Both the position numbers and the translations under genes were made by a program. 40,418 nucleotides of DNA from CAYMRL01 sp964398985 (GTDB lineage: Bacteria > Deinococcota > Deinococci > Deinococcales > Trueperaceae), in contig CAYNOS010000022.1 in NCBI GenBank assembly GCA_964398985.1, positions 1 through 40,418 on the forward strand. Direction: 5' to 3'. Shown here piece by piece: positions 15,215 through 21,634 of this stretch. Each line of letters begins with the position of its first letter. The stretch's first letter is position 1. Under the pieces are notes generated by a model. It saw only the letters and a program-made list of their open reading frames with translations. It was not told the DNA's origin and searched no databases.

Positions 15215-15318
15215 CCAATCGGCGCGCGGTACTCGGGCTGCCGGAACGCACCAGGGCGTTGCGGATGACCGTTGCGGGACAGCGCCGGACTCTCACCGGA
15301 CTTCCCCGCGCAGCGACT
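15215..15318 (-). ncRNA. Cobalamin (adenosylcobalamin-class) riboswitch
   Basis: On the minus strand the conserved core is unmistakable: GGGGAAGTCCGGTG followed by AGAGTCCGGCGCTGTCCCGC and AACGGT (about 15307-15268), matching the family's GGGAA..CCGGUG..A.UCCGG..GUCCCGC..CUGU pattern. The 3' B12-box-like AGCCCGAGTACCGCGC lies at about 15227-15242. The 5' boundary is set by the predicted transcription start near 15317; the 3' edge is approximate. It controls btuFCD and identifies cobalamin as the transported ligand. Confidence 0.93.
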
Positions 15319-15323
15319 CAGGC

Positions 15324-15352
15324 ACTCTATGCGGGGTAGGCGACACTGTCAA
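15324..15352 (-). promoter_or_regulatory. Consensus sigma-70 promoter of the btuFCD riboswitch transcript
   Basis: TTGACA (15347-15352, perfect -35) and TAGAGT (15324-15329, -10) are separated by exactly 17 nt on the minus strand. The transcript would start near 15317, just before the aptamer. It is the best promoter in the window. Confidence 0.85.
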
Positions 15353-15368
15353 TCTCGCAGCGCGGTGA

Positions 15369-15374
15369 TACGCT
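15369..15374 (+). promoter_or_regulatory. Candidate -10 box TACGCT, leaderless start of the AFG1-like gene
   Basis: TACGCT ends 7 nt before GTG 15382, and no usable Shine-Dalgarno lies between. This supports 15382 as the start over the in-frame GTG at 15394. It is back to back with the riboswitch promoter. Confidence 0.4.
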
Positions 15375-15381
15375 CCTGCCC

Positions 15382-16530
15382 GTGCGAGGGGTCGTGAGCG
15401 TCGTCGAACTGCAACCGCCCGCGGCGCCCGAAGCCCGCGACCTGAGGCCCCCGCCCAGGTTCAAGGCCGTCACCTTCGCCGCCTACCAACCCCAGGACGC
15501 CAGCCAGCAGCGCGCCAGCGAGCGCGTGAAGGAGTTCGTGGAGGCGCGCCCATGGCGGCACCGGCTCGCCAAGCCGGGGTCGGCGAGGAGCAACTGGCTG
15601 CGCGCCCTGACACCACAGCGCGCGGGCGCCGACAAGCCGGCTGCAGCGCCCCGCGGTCTCTACCTCGACGGTGGCTTCGGAGTCGGCAAAACGCACCTGC
15701 TGGCGTCGGCCTTCGCGGAGGCCGACACCCCCGACAAGCGCTACCTCGGCTTCCAGGACCTGGTCTACCTGATCGGCGTCCTCGGTCGCGCGCGCGCCGA
15801 GCGGGAGCTCGCCGGCTGCGACCTGCTGTGCATCGACGAGTTCGAGCTCGACGACCCCGGCAACACCTTGATCGTCAAGTCGTTCCTGGCAGCGCACTTC
15901 GGGGCGGGAGGGACGGTGTTGACCACGTCGAACACTCCCCCTGACGCCCAGGGCCGCGGGCGTTTCAACGCCGAGGACTTCAAGCGCGAGATCCAGTCGG
16001 TGGCCTCACGCTTCGAGGTGGTGGCGATCGGGGGACCCGACTACCGGCACCGCGGCCGCCGCGGCGATTGGCTCGCGGCCGACGAGTTCGAAGCGCTCCT
16101 CGCCCACGAGCGCGTCTCCGGAGACCACCTCAGGTTGATGTCAGTCGAACTCGACGAGCTCCTGGCCAGCGTGCACCCGTCACGGTACGCAGGGCTCCTC
16201 AAGCAGGTCGGGGCCGTCTACGTCGAAGGCCTCGACGTGATCCCCGACCAGAATCGCGCCTTGAGGTTCGTGCACTTCATCGACAAGCTCTACGACCTCG
16301 GGCTCCGCTTCCGCGCGACCGGCTCCTGCGAGCTCCTCGAGCTCTTCCATCCCAGCTACCGCCACAGCGCCTTCTACAAGAAGCACGAACGCTGCCTCTC
16401 GCGGCTCGCAGAGCTGTTGGCCGAAGGCCGTCCGGAGCCGACCGCGGCCGTTGCTGGAGCCTCCGCCGAGCGCGCCGTCGACCACGTACCGTCGGCTCTC
16501 AGGCCGCCTGCTTCGCCTTCGACTCGCTGA
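15382..16530 (+). CDS. zapE: AFG1/ZapE-family AAA-type ATPase
   Basis: AFG1-like ATPases act in protein quality control in mitochondria; in Escherichia coli ZapE associates with the division ring. The 382-residue product has Walker A GGFGVGKT (97-104), Walker B LLCIDEFELDDPGNT (about 153-167), the sensor LTTSNTPPD, and the family C-terminal block LRFVHFIDKLYDLGLRF followed by YKKHERCLSRL. The N-terminal segment PPPRFKAVTFAAYQP is also typical. The last 32 bases overlap the convergent LpxB-like gene, and the Ala/Pro-rich tail (about 350-382) is probably unstructured. Cellular role in this organism is inferred from the family; the zapE symbol is by similarity. Confidence 0.85.
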   Translation: MRGVVSVVELQPPAAPEARDLRPPPRFKAVTFAAYQPQDASQQRASERVKEFVEARPWRHRLAKPGSARSNWLRALTPQRAGADKPAAAPRGLYLDGGFGVGKTHLLASAFAEADTPDKRYLGFQDLVYLIGVLGRARAERELAGCDLLCIDEFELDDPGNTLIVKSFLAAHFGAGGTVLTTSNTPPDAQGRGRFNAEDFKREIQSVASRFEVVAIGGPDYRHRGRRGDWLAADEFEALLAHERVSGDHLRLMSVELDELLASVHPSRYAGLLKQVGAVYVEGLDVIPDQNRALRFVHFIDKLYDLGLRFRATGSCELLELFHPSYRHSAFYKKHERCLSRLAELLAEGRPEPTAAVAGASAERAVDHVPSALRPPASPSTR

Positions 16531-17728
16531 GCCACGCCGCCAGCGCCGCACCGATGCGCTCACCGGCTCCCGGCTGCCCCATGCGCAAAGGACCGCTCAC
16601 TGCGGCTTCCTGTCGCCTGTGGCGGTCGTAGAGGGCGCGCCGCAGACCGGCGACGATCGCCGCCGGATCCGCCGCGACGACCTCGAGGGCGCCAGCGAGC
16701 AGGCGCCGCTGACCACCGAGGAAGGACTCGCCGTAGTCGGGCGGCACCGGGAAGGCGACCACCGGCAGCCCCAGACCGGCCGCCTGCTCGTTGGCGGTGC
16801 CCGAGGTGCCGATCACCGCGTCGGCGGCCGCCAGCACCTCGGCGAAGGAACCCTCGCGCCAAGTGACGCTGATCTCGCGATGACGCCACACCGCCGGTGA
16901 CTCAAGGGTCCACCCGGGACTGGCGGCAGGCAGAGGACCACCTGACCAGGCGACCTCGACCAACAACGGGCCCTCTGACCCAGGCCACGTCGTGAGCGCC
17001 GCCAGCATCGTCCTGACGCTGCGCTCGCGGTAGCCGCGCGTGCCCGGCAGCAGAGCGACGCGCGGAGCGCGGCCGTCAGGCAGGTCGCCTCCCGGCTCTG
17101 TCGTGAGCGGCTCGAGCCCATCCATCATCGGGTTGCCCAGGTAGCGCGCCTGCGGGACGCCCCGCTCCCTGAGGTGAGCGGCGGTGGCCTCGTCACGAAG
17201 GAAAAGCAGCTGGGCGCGTCGCATGAGCCACAACTCGGGCGCCCTGATGCGGTCCATGAACAGCCGGCCGAGGGACAGCCGAGGCGCCCCCGCGCTCTGG
17301 TGCACCGACACCAACGGTTGGTAGACCGCCCGCGGGGCCCTGACCAGCGCCGCCAGCGCCTGAGCGTAGGCGTCCCCGACCACCAGCACAGCGTCGGGAG
17401 CGAGCTGCCGGAGCACGCTCGCCTGGCGCATCGTGAACGGGACGATCCCGGACCTCAGGTCCGCCAGCAGCAGCCGTGGATGGTGCATGGTCAGCCCGCC
17501 GGAGGGGAACTCGCGGCGCGGTTCCAGCAGCTGCCAGCCGTCGGCCTCGTAGGCGTGTCCCATGCCGACGATCGGCAGCACCTCGACCGCCAGGCGCCCG
17601 GCGGAGCCGGCTGGCAGCGCGGCGGGCTCCTGAGCGGCTAGCGCAGTGGCGGCGGCGCGCAGCAGCCCGGCAGCGATCCGGTCCTCGCCGTGACCGTTGG
17701 AGACAACCAGGAGCCGGTGCCGCACCAC
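16499..17728 (-). CDS. Lipid-A-disaccharide synthase-related glycosyltransferase
   Basis: The 409-residue protein belongs to the LpxB-related group that is known from cyanobacteria and Deinococcota and is not a proven lipid A enzyme. It begins LLVVSNGHGEDRIAAGLL and has VGMGHAYE, VLVVGDAYAQALAA, YLGNPMMDGL, LLPGTRGYRERSV and the GT-B acceptor/donor loop AVIGTSGTANEQAAGLGLPVVAFP. These are the LpxB-like Rossmann pair of a nucleotide-sugar glycosyltransferase. It starts at GTG 17728, 1 nt after the nadK stop, as the last gene of aroA-cmk-nadK. The substrate is unknown; no lpxA, lpxC or lpxD is in the window. Confidence 0.82.
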   Translation of the reverse strand: MVRHRLLVVSNGHGEDRIAAGLLRAAATALAAQEPAALPAGSAGRLAVEVLPIVGMGHAYEADGWQLLEPRREFPSGGLTMHHPRLLLADLRSGIVPFTMRQASVLRQLAPDAVLVVGDAYAQALAALVRAPRAVYQPLVSVHQSAGAPRLSLGRLFMDRIRAPELWLMRRAQLLFLRDEATAAHLRERGVPQARYLGNPMMDGLEPLTTEPGGDLPDGRAPRVALLPGTRGYRERSVRTMLAALTTWPGSEGPLLVEVAWSGGPLPAASPGWTLESPAVWRHREISVTWREGSFAEVLAAADAVIGTSGTANEQAAGLGLPVVAFPVPPDYGESFLGGQRRLLAGALEVVAADPAAIVAGLRRALYDRHRRQEAAVSGPLRMGQPGAGERIGAALAAWLSESKAKQAA

Positions 17729-17729
17729 T

Positions 17730-18656
17730 TCAGCAACCAGGCCCGCCAGACGTGACCAGCGGGCCGTATCCCCAGTGCAGCTTGTGTCGGAGCACGTCGA
17801 ACGCGCTGCGGCGGCCGGTAGCCACCAGGTTGATGGCGGTATCGGCGGTGGTGACCTCGATGTGGTCGCCGGTCTTGAGGTCGACGCGCTCCTGCCCGTC
17901 GATCACCATCGCCACCTCCGAGGTCGAGGTGCCGACCAGCTCGAGCCCGATGAGGCTGTCGCCGGGCAGCACGATCGGCCGGTTGGTGAGGCTGTGCGCC
18001 GCGATCGGGGTGACGACGAGTGCGCGCAAAGACTGGCTGAGGATCGGCCCACCGAGCGAGAGAGAGTAGGCTGTCGATCCCACGGGCGTCGACACCACCA
18101 GCCCATCGGCTCGGTACTCGGTGGCGTACGCCCCGTCCACCCACATCCGCACGTCGATCAACCGGCTCATCACGCCCTGCGACAGCAGCACGTCGTTGAG
18201 GGCGAGCGAATCGCCGGCGGGAACTCCCTCCCCCGTGCCTCGCCTCAGCGAGGTCTTGAGCATCGCCTTCGGGTGAATGGGCCACGCCGGGCGCACCTCC
18301 CCGCGCGCGTAGCCGAGCACCTCGTCGGCGCCGAACTCGGCGAGGAAGCCCAGCTTCCCGAGGTTGACTCCGATCACCGGCGTGGCGCTGCCCGCCAGGC
18401 GCCGCGCGGTCGCCAGCAGCGTGCCGTCACCACCGACCGAGACGACCAACTCGGCAGCGGCTGCGACCTCCCCCAGCGGCGCCTCGCCTTCCAGGTCGAG
18501 GACCACGGTCACACCGGCGCGCTCGAAGTGCTGGGCCAGCTCCTCGCACAGCGGGAACGCCTCGGGCTTGTGGCGCGAGCTCGTGACCACGACGCGCTCG
18601 AGCTCGGCCGCCGCCAGCGAGAACAGCGGCGCGACCGACCGCTCCGGCGCCGTCAC
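17730..18656 (-). CDS. nadK: NAD kinase
   Basis: NadK phosphorylates NAD at the adenosine 2'-OH to make NADP. The 308-residue product has the diagnostic GGDGTLL (75-81), GVNLGKLGFLAEF, ALNDVLLSQG, the YRADGLVVSTPVGSTAYSLSLGGPIL block (read in two parts around 180-205) and PIAAHSLTNRPIVLP. All are catalytic or NAD-binding segments of the family. GTG 18656 follows the cmk stop by 10 nt, and the next gene starts 1 nt after this stop. The C-terminus SGGPGC is a variable tail. Confidence 0.95.
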   Translation of the reverse strand: MTAPERSVAPLFSLAAAELERVVVTSSRHKPEAFPLCEELAQHFERAGVTVVLDLEGEAPLGEVAAAAELVVSVGGDGTLLATARRLAGSATPVIGVNLGKLGFLAEFGADEVLGYARGEVRPAWPIHPKAMLKTSLRRGTGEGVPAGDSLALNDVLLSQGVMSRLIDVRMWVDGAYATEYRADGLVVSTPVGSTAYSLSLGGPILSQSLRALVVTPIAAHSLTNRPIVLPGDSLIGLELVGTSTSEVAMVIDGQERVDLKTGDHIEVTTADTAINLVATGRRSAFDVLRHKLHWGYGPLVTSGGPGC

Positions 18657-18666
18657 GGTGCCGGCC

Positions 18667-19386
18667 TCACCGCTGGATCACACCGTTCGAACCGGCGTCG
18701 CCGGTGCCGGAGGCGACGTGCCGGTCGGCCGCAGCGGCCCCGCGGTCGAGGGCGGCCTGGACCGCGTCGACGACCTCTTCGAGAGCGAGAGGTCCGGTGT
18801 CGATGTGGATGGCGTCGCTGGCTGGCACCGACTGCTTCGCGTCGAGCGCGTCTCTCTGACTCAGCGCCGCTGTGACGGCCGCCAGGTCCCCGGCGCGCTC
18901 ACCCAGGCGACGACGCGCCCTCACCGCGACGGGCGCCGTCAGGTAGAACTTGTGCTCGGCCTCAGGGAACACGGTGGTGCCCATGTCACGCCCGTCGATG
19001 ACGAACGAGCCGGCGATCTCCTTGAGCCGCTCGTTGACCCACACGCGCACCTGCGCCTGGCGGGCCACCGCCGACACGGCAGCATCGACGGCGTCGGTGT
19101 GCAGCCAGGCCGTGACGTCACGATCGCCGACCAACACGCGGTTGCCACCCGGATCGGGGATCAGCCGCATGCTGGCGCCCGCGAGCAGCCGCATCATCGC
19201 TTCCTCGTCACCGGTGTCTGCGCCGCCTTCGAGCGCGATCAGCGTGACGGCGCGGTACAAGAGGCCGCTGGAGACGTAAGCGACGGCGAGCCTCTCGGCC
19301 AGTAGCCGCGCCACGCTCGACTTGCCCGAAGCGGCCGGCCCGTCGAGGGTGATCACGGTGCGCCCGGTGGCCTGCATCGTGGTCAT
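18667..19386 (-). CDS. cmk: Cytidylate kinase
   Basis: Cmk phosphorylates CMP and dCMP to the diphosphates. The 239-residue protein shows the P-loop LDGPAASGKSSVA (14-26), the nucleotide-binding SSGLLYRAV, the DGRDMGTTVFPEAEHKFYLTA block and the lid RDALDAKQSVPASDAIHIDT, all typical of the bacterial enzyme. ATG 19386 overlaps the aroA stop by four bases (ATGA), so it is coupled to aroA. A longer reading upstream lies inside aroA and is not used. aroA-cmk adjacency is common in bacteria. Confidence 0.95.
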   Translation of the reverse strand: MTTMQATGRTVITLDGPAASGKSSVARLLAERLAVAYVSSGLLYRAVTLIALEGGADTGDEEAMMRLLAGASMRLIPDPGGNRVLVGDRDVTAWLHTDAVDAAVSAVARQAQVRVWVNERLKEIAGSFVIDGRDMGTTVFPEAEHKFYLTAPVAVRARRRLGERAGDLAAVTAALSQRDALDAKQSVPASDAIHIDTGPLALEEVVDAVQAALDRGAAAADRHVASGTGDAGSNGVIQR

Positions 19387-20711
19387 GATAAGCCGCCTGC
19401 CAACAGCCCCAGGAAGTCCTCGAAGAAGGCGGGGTAGGTCTTCTCGACGCAAGCGGGGTCCTGGATGCGAACGTTGGGTACCCTCGCGCCGGCCACCGCC
19501 AACGCCATCGCCATCCGGTGATCGCCGTAGGTCTCGAGATCGACCGGAGCCGGCGGCGCCCCGACCAACGGCTGCACGGTCAGGCCATCGTCGCGCTCCT
19601 CGACGGTCGCTCCAAGGCGCCTGAGTTCAGCGGTCATGGCGGCCAGCCGGTCGGTCTCCTTGATACGCATGTTCGCGACGTTCTCGATCCGCACCGCCTG
19701 GTTCGCGAACAAGCCGACCACGGCGAGAGTCTGCGCCTGGTCGGGCATGTCGTTGAGATCGAAGCTGCCGCCGGCCAGGCTCCCTGGAGGTGGCCCGGCG
19801 ACCTCGCACCAACCCGCGCCCCACTCGACGACACAACCCATCTCGCCCAGCACCGCGGCCAAGCGAGCGTCGCCCTGACGGGTCTCGGCGCCAAGGTTGT
19901 CGATCCGCACCTTCCCGCCGGTGACCGCGGCAGCCGCCCAGAAGTAGCCGGCCGCCATCGCGTCGCCTTCCACGACGTAGTCGCGGCCTTGGTAGCGTCC
20001 TGGCGGGATGGTGAACGACCGGTAGCCTTCGCGTTCGACCCGCGCCCCGAAGGCGGTCATCAGGTCGAGCGTCATGTCGACGAAGGGTTTCGAGAGCAGC
20101 TCACCGGTCACTTCGAGCCTTACGCTGGAGCGGGCGTAGGGAGCAGCCATCAGCAGGGCCGAGAGGAACTGAGAGCTCTTGTCGCCTGCCACGCTCGCCC
20201 GGCCACCAGCTAGCCCGTGAGCTTGGATCCTCACGGGCGGGCAACCGTCGGCGTTGACGCTCTCGGCCTCGGCTCCGAGTGCGTTGAGCGCATCCAAGAG
20301 GTCTTGGATGGGTCGCTGACGCATGCGCTGGTTGCCGTCCAGGATGAAGTCGCCTCTTCCCGAGGCGACGAGAGCCGCCAGGAAGCGGATGCTGGTGCCG
20401 GAGAGCCGCAGGTCCAGCGACGCGCGGGTGACTCTCGGCGGACCGCCGAGCCCGCTCACGCTCAAGGCGTTCGCCTCGCGCTCGATCGCCACGCCGAGGT
20501 CCTGCAGGGCCGTGATCATGACCTCGGAGTCCTCGGCCACCAACACGTTCCTCAGCCTGCTTGGTCCGCCCGCCAACGCCGCCAACACCAACGCCCGATT
20601 CGTGAGGCTCTTGGAGCCCGGCACCCGCAGTCGGCCGCGGACCGCGCCCTGCGGACCGATCGGCAGGCCTTCGGTCCTAGGGCTCGGCTGTTCGGCGTGG
20701 CTGCCTGACAT
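19383..20711 (-). CDS. aroA: 3-phosphoshikimate 1-carboxyvinyltransferase (EPSP synthase)
   Basis: AroA joins phosphoenolpyruvate to shikimate 3-phosphate in aromatic biosynthesis. The 442-residue product has VPGSKSLTNRALVLAAL (near 30), the phosphoenolpyruvate loop LRLSGTSIRFLAAL, DGNQRMRQRPI, KSSQFLSALLMAAPYA, NDMPDQAQTLAV, RIKETDRLAAM and YGDHRMAMALAVAG. The phosphoenolpyruvate loop reads SGTSIRF instead of the NAGTAMR of the E. coli enzyme, so it belongs to a divergent sub-class. ATG 20711 is the first codon after a -10-like TATCTT 8 nt upstream. It is the first gene of the aroA-cmk-nadK-LpxB-like unit. Confidence 0.95.
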   Translation of the reverse strand: MSGSHAEQPSPRTEGLPIGPQGAVRGRLRVPGSKSLTNRALVLAALAGGPSRLRNVLVAEDSEVMITALQDLGVAIEREANALSVSGLGGPPRVTRASLDLRLSGTSIRFLAALVASGRGDFILDGNQRMRQRPIQDLLDALNALGAEAESVNADGCPPVRIQAHGLAGGRASVAGDKSSQFLSALLMAAPYARSSVRLEVTGELLSKPFVDMTLDLMTAFGARVEREGYRSFTIPPGRYQGRDYVVEGDAMAAGYFWAAAAVTGGKVRIDNLGAETRQGDARLAAVLGEMGCVVEWGAGWCEVAGPPPGSLAGGSFDLNDMPDQAQTLAVVGLFANQAVRIENVANMRIKETDRLAAMTAELRRLGATVEERDDGLTVQPLVGAPPAPVDLETYGDHRMAMALAVAGARVPNVRIQDPACVEKTYPAFFEDFLGLLAGGLS

Positions 20712-20719
20712 CGCACCAG

Positions 20720-20725
20720 AAGATA
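20720..20725 (-). promoter_or_regulatory. Candidate -10 box TATCTT, start of the aroA operon
   Basis: TATCTT on the minus strand ends 8 nt before ATG 20711, consistent with a leaderless or near-leaderless mRNA. A weak -35 (AGGACA, 20741-20746) is only 15 nt upstream. Confidence 0.4.
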
Positions 20726-20770
20726 CACCGACCCCCGAGCTGTCCTACCGCTGGGCGCCGGCGACGCTGG

Positions 20771-20776
20771 TAAGGT
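20771..20776 (+). promoter_or_regulatory. Candidate -10 box TAAGGT, leaderless start of sufE
   Basis: TAAGGT ends 6 nt before GTG 20783. The AAGG within it could also act as a weak Shine-Dalgarno at a similar distance, so the two readings compete. Confidence 0.4.
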
Positions 20777-20782
20777 CTGTGC

Positions 20783-21217
20783 GTGAGCCTTCCAGCGCAG
20801 CTCGTCACCATCGTTGCGGAGTTCCAGGCAGCTCCGAAGGCTTTGCGGGTGCCTCTGTTGCTCGATTACGCCAAGAAGCTGCCGCCCCTGCCCGAGGACG
20901 TAGCAGGAGATCTCGAGCAGGTCCACGAGTGCCAGACGCCTCTGTTCGTGCTGGCGCGCTTGGGGCCGGACGACACCGTCTCGCTCTTCTTCGACGCTCC
21001 GCCCGAGGCTCCGACGACCCGCGGGTTCGCCGCCATCGTGCGCGCCGGGCTGGCTGGGGCCAAGGCATCGGAGGTGCTCGCGCTCCCCGAGGACTTCTAC
21101 TCGGAGATGGGGCTTGCCGAGTTGATCTCGCCGCTGAGGTTGCGCGGCATGGGCGCGATCGTCCGGCGCGTCAAGAGACAGGTCGGCCGGCTCCTGGAGT
21201 CAAACGGGGGCGCGTAG
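20783..21217 (+). CDS. sufE: SufE-family sulfur acceptor
   Basis: SufE accepts persulfide sulfur from the cysteine desulfurase SufS for iron-sulfur cluster assembly. The 144-residue product matches the family in length and layout. It has VHECQTPLFV with the sulfur-accepting Cys50 (Cys51 in E. coli), RLGPDDTVSLFFDAPPEAPTTRGFAAIV, and GLAELISPLRLRGMGAIVRRVK at the C-terminus. No sufS, sufB, sufC or sufD is in the window, so this copy is encoded alone, next to the L31 gene. Four-cluster proteins such as the one at 2499-3515 would depend on such machinery. Confidence 0.92.
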   Translation: MSLPAQLVTIVAEFQAAPKALRVPLLLDYAKKLPPLPEDVAGDLEQVHECQTPLFVLARLGPDDTVSLFFDAPPEAPTTRGFAAIVRAGLAGAKASEVLALPEDFYSEMGLAELISPLRLRGMGAIVRRVKRQVGRLLESNGGA

Positions 21218-21220
21218 GTG

Positions 21221-21229
21221 TGCTAACAT
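21221..21229 (+). promoter_or_regulatory. Candidate extended -10 promoter (TGC-TAACAT) of rpmE
   Basis: TGCTAACAT fits TGn-TAnnnT. It starts 3 nt after the sufE stop. Transcription would begin near 21236, leaving about 120 nt of leader before the L31 ATG at 21357. Confidence 0.45.
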
Positions 21230-21235
21230 CTTGCG

Positions 21236-21356
21236 GGCCAGTCCGGCCGGAAGGTCGGCGCGAGCTTCGCGCTCCGCCGATCGCCAGTGCCGCGTCGAGC
21301 AGCAAACCCAGTCGAACAGCCAGTGGCGCAGAGCCGTGGCGTGCGGAGGAAGCGCG
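21236..21356 (+). ncRNA. Structured 5' leader of the L31 mRNA (candidate)
   Basis: This leader of about 120 nt is long for this genome. It holds a strong hairpin at 21255-21280: TCGGCG pairs with CGCCGA (6 bp), and after one unpaired C, GAGC pairs with GCTC around loop TTCGC. The Shine-Dalgarno GGAGGAAG (21344-21351) follows before ATG 21357. L31 leaders that regulate their own gene are known in other phyla. Whether this one does is inference. Confidence 0.4.
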
Positions 21357-21575
21357 ATGAAGAAGGATATCCACCCGAAGATGGTGCCGTGCAAGGTGAT
21401 CTGCGACGGCCAGGTCGTGATGGAGACGTACAGCACCAAACCCGAGCTCCACGTCGACGTGTGGTCCGGCAACCACCCGTTCTTCACCGGCGAGCAGCGC
21501 TTCATCGACACCGAGGGGCGCGTCGAGAAGTTCCAGAAGCGCTTCGGCGACAGCTACCGGCGTTCCAAGAGCTGA
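21357..21575 (+). CDS. rpmE: 50S ribosomal protein L31, zinc-free form
   Basis: L31 bridges the two ribosomal subunits. The 72-residue protein begins MKKDIHPKMVPCKVICDG and continues YSTKPELHVDVWSGNHPFFTG and TEGRVEKFQKRFGDSYRR, the classic L31 pattern. Of the zinc-ribbon cysteines of the C+ form (16, 18, 37, 40) only Cys16 is kept; the CxxC near 37-40 reads WSGN. It is therefore a C-minus form like that of Deinococcus. The start is fixed by GGAGG at 21344-21348; the frame is open further upstream through the leader but carries no L31 sequence. Confidence 0.95.
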   Translation: MKKDIHPKMVPCKVICDGQVVMETYSTKPELHVDVWSGNHPFFTGEQRFIDTEGRVEKFQKRFGDSYRRSKS

Positions 21576-21634
21576 CCCACGGCCGGTTCACGGCCCGGCT
21601 GGCCGAGACCGGTGACTGCCAACAACCTGAGTCC

